Positions 17,737-25,308 of a stretch of 54,938 nt of DNA are shown here, one piece after another. How positions within the stretch are numbered: the first letter of the stretch is position 1; each line of letters starts with the position of its first letter. The notes under the pieces are model-generated. The model worked only from the letters and a program-made list of their open reading frames with translations, ran no database searches and had not been told where the DNA came from. The stretch is from positions 1 to 54,938 of the forward strand of contig JANOJB010000043.1 in assembly GCA_031407985.1 (NCBI GenBank), in the 5' to 3' direction. Source of the DNA: FEN-1088 sp031407985 (GTDB taxonomy: Bacteria > Myxococcota_A > Polyangia > Fen-1088). Made by a program: the position numbers and the translations under genes.

Positions 17737-18369
17737 CTACGGCGTGATGCGCCGCTGAACGTACAGCGGTCGCACATCGACCGACCGCATCCCGGCACGA
17801 CGCGCGGCCTCCAGGCCCAGATCCGTATCTTCGTAGACGGTGCAGATCGCGGGCAACACGCCCAGCCGACGCGCGGCTTCCAGAAAGACGTCGGGCTCCG
17901 GTTTGTGGCGGGTGGTGTCCTCGGCGGTGACGATCACCGGAAACCAGTCGAACAGACCAATCTGGCGCAGCGTGCGTTCGACCATTGCGCGGCTGCCTCC
18001 CGACGCGATCGCAATCGGGCCCTCCTCGCGGCAACGGCGCGCGATCTCGACCACGGCGGCGATTGGTTCCACCTCGCTGACCCGCAGCAGGACAGTCTGC
18101 TCCTTCTCGCGCGCGACCACCACGGGATCGATGTTCAGGCCCTGTTCGCTGGCCAAGATCGCGGCGATCTTCACCGTGGGGACCCCACCCATGGAATAGA
18201 AGCGATCCTCGGGAAAACTGATGCCGTAACGGGGCGCGATTTCGGTCCACACGCGGTAGTGGACCGGCATCGTGTCGGCCAAGGTTCCGTCGAGATCAAA
18301 GATCGCGGCAGTGCGGGCAGTGGGCGAGGACAACTGGTTGCCGGGTTTGGCGGTCGAATCGTCTGGCAC
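17737..18369 (-). CDS. HAD-family phosphatase (beta-phosphoglucomutase/YqaB-like)
   Basis: Haloacid dehalogenase-superfamily hydrolase of about 210 aa with a helical cap. Motif I is AIFDLDGTLADTMP with the nucleophile Asp, motif II IAIASGGSR, motif III Lys in RHKPEPDVFLEAA, and motif IV VYEDTDLGLEAA. The MGGVPTVKI cap segment is like sugar-phosphate phosphatases of the YqaB/beta-PGM group, so a small sugar-phosphate substrate is likely. The true start is uncertain: the GTG at 18369 gives a short tail before motif I, but no clear Shine-Dalgarno is seen. It is divergent from the protein kinase gene. Confidence 0.85.
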   Translation of the reverse strand: MPDDSTAKPGNQLSSPTARTAAIFDLDGTLADTMPVHYRVWTEIAPRYGISFPEDRFYSMGGVPTVKIAAILASEQGLNIDPVVVAREKEQTVLLRVSEVEPIAAVVEIARRCREEGPIAIASGGSRAMVERTLRQIGLFDWFPVIVTAEDTTRHKPEPDVFLEAARRLGVLPAICTVYEDTDLGLEAARRAGMRSVDVRPLYVQRRITP

Positions 18370-18447
18370 CCCGGGAATGTGGCAAGCCGGCCCGATGGGC
18401 GTCAAGCTTGGGCCGCGACGAGCTTGCAGATAGATTACAGCCAGCCA

Positions 18448-20136
18448 ATGCGGGCCTGCCCCATATGCCAGACGCGGTACCCCGATGGGGTGAACGTGTG
18501 CGCGCGCGACGGCGAGCCGCTGCTGACGGAACCAGCACCAGCACCAGCACAGGCAGCGGCACCAGCAGCGGCACCAGCAGGGGCACCAGCGCCAGCAGCA
18601 GCAGCGGCAGCGGAGCTGGACTTGGCCGTTACACCAGCGGAGCTTGGCGTGGCCCAAACCCAACCTGGTATGCCCACGGATGCCATCCCAGAGGCCGCGC
18701 TAGCGACCGCACCGACTTCGGGCGAAGCCTTCGATTCCCTGGTCGGCGCCACGTTGGCCGGCCGCTACCGGATCATCCGGCGCATCGGCGAGGGGGGAAT
18801 GGGCGCGGTCTACGAGGCCAGGCACACCATCATCGGAAAACGCGTGGCGGTGAAGGTGCTGCTGGAGAAGTTCCTGACCAAGAGCGACTTCGTGGCGCGA
18901 CTGCTGCAAGAGGCGCGGCTGGCCAGCGCGATTGGGCACGAACACATCGTCGACGTCACGGATTTTGGAACCACCGACGATGGGCGCGCGTTCGTCGCCA
19001 TGGAATTCCTGGATGGCGAATCCCTGGCGCAGCTGGTGATGCGTGAAGCACCCTTGCCCGTGGAACGCAGCCTGCGCATCACGCGCCAGGTGGCCAGCGC
19101 GCTTGGCGCCGCGCACGCCAAGGGCATCGTGCATCGAGACGTGAAACCCGAGAACGTCTACCTGATCCAGCGGGGCGACGCGGATTTCGTCAAGGTCGTC
19201 GACTTCGGGATTTCGAAGGCGGTCAAGCAAGGACAAGGTGACGACACGCCTGACTACCGGCTGACGCACACGGGATTGCTGCTGGGAACGCCGCTTTACA
19301 TGTCGCCCGAACAGGCGCGCGGCGACGAGGATCTGGATCACCGCGTGGACGTTTGGGCCATGGGCGTGATGCTTTACGAATGCCTCACCGGCGAGGTGCC
19401 GTTCCGCGCGAACAACTACCTGGGCATCATTTCGCAAGTGCTGACGCATACGGCGCTACCACCGTCGAAACTGCGACCCGAATTGGGGATCCCCGAAGCG
19501 GTCGAATCGGTGGTGATGCACGCGATGGAGAAAGACCGCAATCGTCGCTACGCCCATATGTCGGACGTGGAACGCGATCTGGAACGGTTGCTGGCCGGTG
19601 ATCAGAACGTCGGCGCCGGCGCGGCATCGCTTCCCACCACCGCTCCGCCTCCCAGTCGTTCGTCGCGCGGCCGCGCATGGGTGTGGGCCGCGGCGGTGGC
19701 CGCCTTGGTCGGAGGCGTGGCGATGGTGCTGGCGCGTCCCGAAGGCCAGCTTCCGCCCGCGACACCGATCACCCCGGTAACCCCGCTCGCGGCCACGCCC
19801 GTTTCGGTGAATGGACTTACAGCACCGTTGGCGCGGGGACCAACCGTCCCGGCCGGCCAGACCGCCGCGACGCCTTCTTCGCCCGCGATTCCAACCGCAG
19901 CGCCCGCGCCTGTCGTCGCTGTACCAGCCGTGTCCCGTCCCGGCGGCGGCGCCCTCGCACGACACGCGAATCGATCGGGAGCGCAACCGGTGCCCGCGCG
20001 GGCGAAGGTCCACCGCCGGGGTCCCGGCGACCCGTCGTCTCCGCGTACTTCGGACAAGGTTCCGCCCAAACCTGTGGATCCGGCCATTCGTGGGGCGGTT
20101 CCCAGTCGGTCGGGCGAAGGCTATCCTGACAACTGA
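18448..20136 (+). CDS. Membrane-anchored Ser/Thr protein kinase (Pkn type)
   Basis: A 562-aa Hanks-type kinase. It begins with a zinc-ribbon-like segment (CPICQTRYPDGVNVCARDG), then an Ala/Pro-rich linker and the kinase domain (about residues 105-385). Kinase motifs are IGEGGMGAVYEA (P-loop), VAVKVL (ATP-binding Lys), HRDVKPENVYL (catalytic loop), DFGISKAV and LYMSPEQARG. One membrane helix (AWVWAAAVAALVGGVAMVLA) follows, then a Pro/Ala-rich extracytoplasmic tail of about 125 residues with no known sensor domain. This architecture is common in Myxococcota. The next gene encodes a PEGA-domain membrane protein, a likely partner. Confidence 0.93.
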   Translation: MRACPICQTRYPDGVNVCARDGEPLLTEPAPAPAQAAAPAAAPAGAPAPAAAAAAELDLAVTPAELGVAQTQPGMPTDAIPEAALATAPTSGEAFDSLVGATLAGRYRIIRRIGEGGMGAVYEARHTIIGKRVAVKVLLEKFLTKSDFVARLLQEARLASAIGHEHIVDVTDFGTTDDGRAFVAMEFLDGESLAQLVMREAPLPVERSLRITRQVASALGAAHAKGIVHRDVKPENVYLIQRGDADFVKVVDFGISKAVKQGQGDDTPDYRLTHTGLLLGTPLYMSPEQARGDEDLDHRVDVWAMGVMLYECLTGEVPFRANNYLGIISQVLTHTALPPSKLRPELGIPEAVESVVMHAMEKDRNRRYAHMSDVERDLERLLAGDQNVGAGAASLPTTAPPPSRSSRGRAWVWAAAVAALVGGVAMVLARPEGQLPPATPITPVTPLAATPVSVNGLTAPLARGPTVPAGQTAATPSSPAIPTAAPAPVVAVPAVSRPGGGALARHANRSGAQPVPARAKVHRRGPGDPSSPRTSDKVPPKPVDPAIRGAVPSRSGEGYPDN

Positions 20137-20153
20137 TCAGGAGCCGGCATCGG

Positions 20154-20165
20154 CGGGTTAACCCG
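20154..20165. repeat. Perfect 12-bp palindrome between kinase and PEGA genes
   Basis: CGGGTTAACCCG sits 13 bp before the chosen start of the PEGA-domain gene. It could be a small operator or chance; no promoter elements are obvious around it. Confidence 0.35.
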
Positions 20166-20178
20166 TCCCAACCCGTCC

Positions 20179-22062
20179 TTGGCCGGTCGAGCCCCTTTGA
20201 GACATTTCCCCTTCGTCCACATCGCCTGTTTCGCGCATCTGGCGTTAGCGGTATCCACCGTCGCCGTGACACCCCGTCTGGCCCACGCCGACGAGGCGAC
20301 CGATAAGGCGCGGAAACATTACGAGACCGGGCTGGAACTGTTTTACGCGCGTGAACACGCCCAGGCCCTGGTCGAATTTCAGCGCGCGCACGAGGTCAAG
20401 GCCCGACCGGCGACGTTGTTCATGATGGGCCAATGCGAATACCTTCTGGGTGCACTCCGCCAGGCGCGCGATCACTACCAAGCGTATCTGCAAGAAAGTC
20501 CCACTGGTGAATTTGTCGAGGTTGCCAAGGATCGCGTGGAGGCCATCAACCGCAGACCCGCGACGCTGGTGATCAATGCCGTGCCCGATCAAGTGGACAT
20601 CCGCATCACCATGGCTCCACCGGCCGGCGGGCCTGCTCCCAAGATTGGGGTCGCACCAACCGACAACCAGCCGCTTGTGACCGGACAGGCGCCCAACAAC
20701 TTCACCGTCCCACGTGGGCGTTGGGTCATCGCGGCTTCGAAGACGAACTACGTCTCCCAGCAAGCCATCGTCGAGGTCGAGGTCGCGGACACGAAGCCGC
20801 TGTTCTTCAAGCTGGAACCGATTCCCGCGCGTCTGGAAGTCGAAACCACGCCCGCTACTTCAACCCTGTACGTGAATGGCCTGCGTGCCAGCAACCCTTA
20901 TCGACAGGACGTGCCACCTGGCCGCTTCGAACTACTCGCCGAGGCGACTGACTACGAGGACCGCACGGACGAATTCGTCCTGGGTGCGGGCGAGAAGCGG
21001 TTGCTCCTCGGTCAGAACTCGTTTCGCTTGCGCTACATACAAAGGTCCGGCCGACCCGAGTTGCTGGCGGCCTCCGCGGTCTTCGGCGGCCTGGCCGGCG
21101 CAGGTGCCGTCGCAGCCTCGCTGGGCGAGGACGCGGACAATCCCGCAGTGTCAACCGTCGGATTGCTGCTGGGCGGTGCCGTGGCCGGAACCGTCGTCGG
21201 CGCCCTGGTCGCGAACAACGTGGTTCCCTCGTACATCCCCGACAACCGCGCGCTGTTCGTCCTGGGGGGAATGTGGGTCGGCGCGGCCGAAGGCGCCTTG
21301 ACCGGCATCATCATTCGGCAGACGCGGGTGTCACCATCGGTGGACCCCGCCGAAGGCAAGGCCGAGCTGGGCCCCTACAAGAAACCGCCCAGTCTCAGCT
21401 CGGCGGCGTTCTTCGGCAGCCTTCCCGGCCTGGCGGCCGGTGTCACGGGCGCGGCGCTGATGTCCAGGCACGCCCCCACCTATGGTCGTGTGGCCCTGAT
21501 TCAAAGTGCAGCTGTTGGTGGTGCCCTGGTCGGGGGATTGACCGCCGCCACGCTGCAATGGAATCCGTTCGGCTGGCAGCACCCCGTGCAGGACAAGGAT
21601 CCCGCGACTGGCAGACCTATCCTAGACAAGTTCCGTCTGGATTCGGGAATGGACCTTTCTATTCCCGCTCTCATCGGGCTCAACGTCGGCCTGGGCGCTG
21701 GGCTCTTGGGCGCGTACCTCCCCGACCAATCGCGCTATGGACCCAGCTGGAGGCGCATCGCCCTCATCGATCTGGCCGCCGCCGCCGGCGCGCTGGCGGG
21801 AGGGATCGCGGGCTGTGTCTCGGCGTCCGATTGTGTCGGGGCGATCACCTTGGAGTCGTCCAGCACGCGGGCCCGGGCGGGGGGATTCAGCCTGTTGGGC
21901 GGCGGTGTCGGTCTACTCGCCGGCATCCTGCTCACCCGAAACGTCGACCGGGAGGTTCGCACCGTCGTCAGCACGACCCCTCCACCGTCGCTGACTTTGC
22001 TTCCGATGCCAAACCGAAACGGCGGCGTGACGCCGTTGCTTGGCGCCGTGGGCTTCTTCTGA
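20179..22062 (+). CDS. TPR/PEGA-domain protein with C-terminal membrane hairpins
   Basis: A 627-aa exported protein. After a signal peptide ending near PRLAHADEA come TPR-like helices (about 40-115: HYETGLELFYAREHAQALVEF), then two PEGA-type beta modules (about 120-280: PRGRWVIAASKTNYVS and VPPGRFELLAEATDYED), and a long C-terminal region of Gly/Ala-rich hydrophobic segments (about 290-610) that look like membrane helices or glycine-zipper hairpins. PEGA proteins of this kind commonly follow Ser/Thr kinases in Myxococcota. The TTG at 20179 is the best start I can offer, but its Shine-Dalgarno is poor. Exact role is unknown; an envelope sensor or scaffold is an inference. Confidence 0.75.
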   Translation: MAGRAPLRHFPFVHIACFAHLALAVSTVAVTPRLAHADEATDKARKHYETGLELFYAREHAQALVEFQRAHEVKARPATLFMMGQCEYLLGALRQARDHYQAYLQESPTGEFVEVAKDRVEAINRRPATLVINAVPDQVDIRITMAPPAGGPAPKIGVAPTDNQPLVTGQAPNNFTVPRGRWVIAASKTNYVSQQAIVEVEVADTKPLFFKLEPIPARLEVETTPATSTLYVNGLRASNPYRQDVPPGRFELLAEATDYEDRTDEFVLGAGEKRLLLGQNSFRLRYIQRSGRPELLAASAVFGGLAGAGAVAASLGEDADNPAVSTVGLLLGGAVAGTVVGALVANNVVPSYIPDNRALFVLGGMWVGAAEGALTGIIIRQTRVSPSVDPAEGKAELGPYKKPPSLSSAAFFGSLPGLAAGVTGAALMSRHAPTYGRVALIQSAAVGGALVGGLTAATLQWNPFGWQHPVQDKDPATGRPILDKFRLDSGMDLSIPALIGLNVGLGAGLLGAYLPDQSRYGPSWRRIALIDLAAAAGALAGGIAGCVSASDCVGAITLESSSTRARAGGFSLLGGGVGLLAGILLTRNVDREVRTVVSTTPPPSLTLLPMPNRNGGVTPLLGAVGFF

Positions 22063-22083
22063 ACCCGGCGGGACACCACGCGC

Positions 22084-22123
22084 CATCGGATGTCATCGGA
22101 TGTCGTCGGATGTCGTCAGATGA
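22084..22123. repeat. Four-copy 10-bp tandem repeat
   Basis: Four units of CATCGGATGT-like sequence (last copy diverged) fill most of the gap between the convergent PEGA and argH stops. No coding or hairpin role is apparent. Confidence 0.85.
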
Positions 22124-22132
22124 AATGGGTGT

Positions 22133-23542
22133 TCAGACCTCGAAACCCAGCGACGTCAGTTCGGCGGCCAACCGCGCGACCTCGCGTCTGACCGCATCGG
22201 GCGCCGGACCGCCGATGACGGTGCGCGCGCCGACCGCCCGCGCGGGATCGAGCGCGCCCAAAACCGCGGGCGTCAGCCTGGAATCGATGGCTTTCAGATC
22301 GTCCGCCGTCAGTTCACGCAACGACGCCTTTTGCTCCTCGGCGCGCCGAACCAGACGCCCCACGATCTCGTGCGCCTCGCGAAACGGAGTACCCCCGCGC
22401 ACCAGTTCCTCCGCCAGATCGGTCGCGCCCAGCGCGGGATCCTGCGCCGCCGCGTGCATGCGTTCGGTGTCGAACTCCAGCGACGCGATCAGGCCCGGCA
22501 ACACCGCCAAGCTGACCCGCGCGGTTTCGATGGCGTCGTACAACGGCTCTTGGGTCTCCTGAAGATCCTTGTTGTACGCCAGCGTCAGTCCCTTGCTGAT
22601 CGTCAGCAGGGCGACGACGTCGCCGATGATTCGCCCGGGCTTGCCGCGCAATAGCTCGGCGATGTCCGGGTTGCGCTTTTGAGGCATCAGCGAACTGCCC
22701 GAGCAGTAGCCTTCACCCAGCCTTACGAAACCGAATTCGGTCGTCGACCACAGAACCAGCTCCTCGCCCAGGCGCGACAGGTGGACGGCCATCAGCGCAC
22801 AGGCGAACGCGATCTCGACGGCGAAGTCGCGATCGGACACGGCGTCCAAACTGTTGTGCGTCGGTCCGTCGAATCCCAAGACGCCCGCCGTGGCCGCACG
22901 ATCGATGGGCAGGCCCGTTGCCGCCAACGCACCCGAGCCCAGCGGTGACTGGGCCGCCCGTCGCGCGGCATCCAGCAACCGCCCGCGATCACGTCCCAAC
23001 ATTTCGGTGTACGCCAGCAAATGGTGACCCAACGTGACGGCCTGCGCGCGCTGCAAATGCGTGTACCCCGGCAACAGCGTATCGGCGTGCCGACGCGCCT
23101 GACGGCAGAACGCCACGCGCGCCAAATCTATCGCTACGACCAACTCTGCCGCCGCGGCGCGCGCGTACAACCGAAGATCCGTCGCCACCTGATCGTTGCG
23201 ACTGCGCGCCGTGTGCAATCGACGCCCCGCCTCGCCGATGACCTCGGTCAGCCGACTCTCGACGTTCATATGAACGTCTTCCAGCGCCGCGTCCAGCGTC
23301 CGTTCGCCGCGCGCGAACTCCCCCGCCACCTGATCAAGCCCGGCTACGATCGCATCGGCGTCGGCCACCGAGATCAGGCCAACGGCAGCCAGCATCCGGG
23401 CGTGCGCTTGACTTCCACGAACGTCGTCCTCCAGCAGCCTGCGATCGAAGTTGATGCTGGCGTTCAGCGTCGCGGCGGCTGGGTCCATGGCTGTCGCGAA
23501 ACGCGCGCCGCGACCACCCGCGCCTGGTTTGCTCGACGACAT
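22133..23542 (-). CDS. argH: Argininosuccinate lyase
   Basis: Splits argininosuccinate to arginine and fumarate, the last step of arginine biosynthesis. The 469-aa protein has the fumarase/aspartase-superfamily signature SGSSLMPQKRNPD with the catalytic flexible-loop Ser. Other conserved blocks are HTARSRNDQVATD and LPGYTHLQRAQ. The ATG at 23542 was chosen because family similarity begins shortly after it; no strong Shine-Dalgarno is visible. No argG is adjacent. Confidence 0.96.
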   Translation of the reverse strand: MSSSKPGAGGRGARFATAMDPAAATLNASINFDRRLLEDDVRGSQAHARMLAAVGLISVADADAIVAGLDQVAGEFARGERTLDAALEDVHMNVESRLTEVIGEAGRRLHTARSRNDQVATDLRLYARAAAAELVVAIDLARVAFCRQARRHADTLLPGYTHLQRAQAVTLGHHLLAYTEMLGRDRGRLLDAARRAAQSPLGSGALAATGLPIDRAATAGVLGFDGPTHNSLDAVSDRDFAVEIAFACALMAVHLSRLGEELVLWSTTEFGFVRLGEGYCSGSSLMPQKRNPDIAELLRGKPGRIIGDVVALLTISKGLTLAYNKDLQETQEPLYDAIETARVSLAVLPGLIASLEFDTERMHAAAQDPALGATDLAEELVRGGTPFREAHEIVGRLVRRAEEQKASLRELTADDLKAIDSRLTPAVLGALDPARAVGARTVIGGPAPDAVRREVARLAAELTSLGFEV

Positions 23543-23638
23543 CCGGGCGTTATACCAAAGTGGCGCCGACGCGATCAGCACGGTATCTTTTTGTTAGGGC
23601 ATCCGCGAGCGACTGGCCCAACTAAAGGAGGACAAGGC

Positions 23639-23722
23639 ATGGCGAAACAAAATCCACTGACCGGTTGGACTTCACTTCGCACCTCAACCCGTTTCGGATC
23701 AAAGGAGTCCGGACGAGACTGA
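23639..23722 (+). CDS. Possible 27-aa small protein or leader peptide
   Basis: ATG 23639 to TGA 23720-23722. The initiation region is the best in the neighbourhood: AAAGGAGG ends seven bases before the ATG. The peptide starts MAKQNPLTGWTSLRTSTR and ends in charged residues; I know no family for it. The stop overlaps a second ATG (TGATG), and a short GC hairpin plus T-run follows at once, so this could be a small protein, or a leader peptide controlling the rest of the unit. Only the translation signals and downstream terminators support it. Confidence 0.4.
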   Translation: MAKQNPLTGWTSLRTSTRFGSKESGRD

Positions 23723-23865
23723 TGGGGAGGCCCGCAAGGGTCTTTTTGCCCAACGTGCGGGAACCTCGGAATCCGTTTCGCGGTTTTCACACGCGGCCCC
23801 TTTTGGACCAGCTGTTCGTAGTTCGTCCGAGCCCACTTCAAGGACGTAACCCGTCGCGCCGATGA
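23722..23865 (+). CDS. Doubtful 47-aa ORF overlapping the small ORF stop
   Basis: ATG 23722 overlaps the TGA of the 27-codon ORF (TGATG), a layout seen in translational coupling. The product is Arg/Pro-rich (for example MGRPARVFLPNVREPRN) with no known family, and GC-rich DNA gives such ORFs by chance. A Shine-Dalgarno-like AAAGGAG lies 15 nt upstream, too far to be convincing. Confidence 0.15.
   Translation: MGRPARVFLPNVREPRNPFRGFHTRPLLDQLFVVRPSPLQGRNPSRR
23729..23749 (+). terminator. Weak intrinsic-terminator-like hairpin
   Basis: AGGCCC-GCAA-GGGTCT forms a 6-bp stem with a tetraloop and is followed immediately by T residues. It directly follows the 27-codon ORF and could act as attenuator or terminator. 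Confidence 0.4.
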
Positions 23866-23939
23866 GGCTCGCACCGCGCGACAAAAATGGGGCGGTATCA
23901 TAGTGGTACTAGCCCCCGACCAGTCCACTAGCGGATGAC

Positions 23940-23978
23940 ACGCGCCGGTGAGCCTTCGGGTTCCCGGCGCGTTTTTTT
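23940..23978 (+). terminator. Strong intrinsic terminator
   Basis: A 9-bp perfect GC-rich stem (ACGCGCCGG with CCGGCGCGT) continues as a 5-bp inner stem closed by a TTCG tetraloop, with one bulged T, and is followed by seven T residues. This is a textbook plus-strand rho-independent terminator. No known gene lies just upstream on that strand, so it must end the unit starting near 23.6 kb or an unrecognised RNA. Confidence 0.85.
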
Positions 23979-24000
23979 GGTGGGGCGATCGGCCCAACGC

Positions 24001-24090
24001 GGCGGTCAACGGCGGTCAACGGCGGTCAACGGCGGTCAACGGCGGTCAACGGCGGTCAGCGGCGGTCAACGGCGGTCAACGGCGGTCAAC
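24001..24090. repeat. Nine-copy 10-bp tandem repeat
   Basis: Nine consecutive copies of GGCGGTCAAC; the sixth differs by one base (GGCGGTCAGC). It lies downstream of the fic-like stop and just after the strong terminator. The near-identity of copies suggests recent slippage. It is not CRISPR: units are 10 bp with no spacers. Confidence 0.95.
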
Positions 24091-24172
24091 GACACATGCG
24101 TTGGCCTGCGGACCGGCGCGGGTCGCTACCGACTGCCGATGCCGTTTCCGCCAACGGCCGCGGCGTGTGTGG

Positions 24173-24946
24173 CTACGACGCGCGCTTGACGCGCAGGCCG
24201 CGCAGCTCGGTGAAGAACTTGTCCGTGGTCTCGATGCTGTTTTCCAAAGATTCCACGATGAGGTTCAAAAGCGTGTCGTTCTCGAAGCGCAGGGCCTCGT
24301 AGTACCGCTGCCGCTCGATGGAATGAACCACCGCCGGCAGGTATCCGTGTCGAATGAGAATGAAGTTCATCAGCAGACGCGCGACCTTGCCTGAATTCTT
24401 GGTCCACGGATAAATCTTCAGCAACCGATAATGGGCCTTCGCTGCGCGGGTGATGGGATGCAGATCCGCGAACTCGTCCGAGTCCAACCAGTCACCCAGC
24501 TTACGCATCTTCTGCGAAATTTTATCGGGCGCCGTGATCTCGTGATAGTAGAGCCGATGCAGCGGGTTCTCGCGGCGGTACGGGTAGCCCTTGGCCGCAG
24601 CATCCGGCGTCAGCATTGCGTAAAGACTCCGAACTAACTCGTGATCGACCGGCATCGCCTTCTTCCCGATGACCAAGGCCTGTTCGCGAACCCAATCTAG
24701 GGCCTGCTTGTGCAGCCGAACCTCCTCGTACATGGGGATCAGAGTGACATCGCTGATGATCCGCTGATCAATCGCGGCCTTTAACTCCGAATACGAGAGC
24801 ACGACCCCTTCCAGCGCATTGTCGTGGAAGAGCCACGACACATCCAACCGATCTTGATAGTCCTTGGTCAGCGGTGCCGGGAACGAAGCAAGCTTCACGC
24901 GCAATGCTTCCATTCGGGAATCGAGTTCGAAAAACTTGGCGTCCAT
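24173..24946 (-). CDS. Fic-fold protein with degenerate active-site motif
   Basis: A 257-aa protein with the length and helical layout of stand-alone Fic enzymes, which normally AMPylate target proteins through HPFx(D/E)GNGRxxR. Here the motif region reads IYPWTKNSGKVARLLMN (about residues 178-194): the catalytic His is Tyr, GN is NS and the first Arg is Lys, while the following VARLLMN is intact. The N-terminal helix that usually carries the inhibitory (S/T)xxxE(G/N) has DNALEG, so its Ser/Thr is also lost. The ORF is intact, so it may be a pseudoenzyme or have other chemistry. The ATG at 24946 has AGGAG at ideal distance. Its own promoter is visible at 25018-25046. Confidence 0.75.
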   Translation of the reverse strand: MDAKFFELDSRMEALRVKLASFPAPLTKDYQDRLDVSWLFHDNALEGVVLSYSELKAAIDQRIISDVTLIPMYEEVRLHKQALDWVREQALVIGKKAMPVDHELVRSLYAMLTPDAAAKGYPYRRENPLHRLYYHEITAPDKISQKMRKLGDWLDSDEFADLHPITRAAKAHYRLLKIYPWTKNSGKVARLLMNFILIRHGYLPAVVHSIERQRYYEALRFENDTLLNLIVESLENSIETTDKFFTELRGLRVKRAS

Positions 24947-25017
24947 ACCCATCTCTCCTGATTCGGTCCGGAGGTGTTGGTGAACGGCTACACCTTCGGT
25001 GCCTGTTTCCGAGACCG

Positions 25018-25046
25018 AGTGTACAGTCTTTTATCTCAATCGTCAA
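25018..25046 (-). promoter_or_regulatory. Sigma-70-type promoter for the fic-like gene
   Basis: On the minus strand TTGACG (-35) is separated by exactly 17 bp from TACACT (-10). The spacer is A/T-rich compared with surrounding DNA. The predicted transcript starts about 65 nt before the fic-like start codon. Confidence 0.6.
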
Positions 25047-25130
25047 GCGGGGTTACGACTGGAGTCGAGGCAAGTTACCCAGCCTGGGACGGTCAAACAA
25101 CGCGACGTGTCTACAGGTTTCCCCCACGGG

Positions 25131-25139
25131 TTATCCACA
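25131..25139 (+). promoter_or_regulatory. Consensus DnaA box
   Basis: TTATCCACA matches the bacterial DnaA 9-mer exactly; a second 7/9 match (ATACCCACA) follows within a few bases. Two sites do not make an origin, but DnaA control of the division/cell-wall cluster is conceivable. Confidence 0.4.
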
Positions 25140-25259
25140 GCATACCCACAGGTTGTGACGCGCTGAGGTGCTGCGAGGGTATCAGAAATTCCACCGGCTC
25201 GGCGACGCGAGACCATCCCCACCTTGGATGACAATACGTTGCAATCATTGGGGAAAAAT

Positions 25260-25287
25260 TTGACTTGATACCAAGGGGGCCAAGAAT
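25260..25287 (+). promoter_or_regulatory. Candidate promoter for rsmH/dcw cluster
   Basis: TTGACT is followed after 16 bp by AAGAAT, a 4/6 match to the -10 consensus, leaving a short leader of about 15 nt to the rsmH ATG. It is the only candidate near the gene; moderate to low support. Confidence 0.3.
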
Positions 25288-25308
25288 GGGTTTCTGTCGG
25301 CCTTCCCC

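Larger units (their letters stand above)
23543..24172. other. Unexplained intergenic transcription unit and repeat
   Basis: This 630-bp stretch between argH and the fic-like gene has no recognised gene. It contains, in plus-strand order, a strong Shine-Dalgarno with a 27-codon ORF (23639-23722), a small hairpin followed by T5 (23729-23749), a possible overlapping 47-codon ORF (23722-23865), alternative stem-loops around 23889-23930, a very strong intrinsic terminator (23940-23978) and a 10-bp tandem repeat (24001-24090). The terminator shows that something upstream on the plus strand is transcribed. Confidence 0.6.
24947..25308. other. Divergent control region between fic-like gene and dcw cluster
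   Basis: No gene is seen in this 362-bp gap. It carries a good sigma-70-type promoter toward the fic-like gene, a perfect DnaA-box sequence, and a weaker promoter candidate toward rsmH. mraZ, the usual first gene of dcw clusters, is absent. Confidence 0.6.

Noticed and set aside
18525..18620. Ala/Pro codon repeat (GCACCAGCA-like) as a regulatory tandem repeat
   Set aside because: It simply encodes the Ala/Pro linker of the kinase in frame.
23640..23940. tRNA, tmRNA, 6S or RNase P RNA
   Set aside because: No cloverleaf or T-loop sequence, no tag-peptide frame, no paired termini and no RNase P core motifs could be found by eye.
24001..24090. CRISPR-like array
   Set aside because: Units are only 10 bp, directly adjacent, with no spacers and no cas genes nearby.
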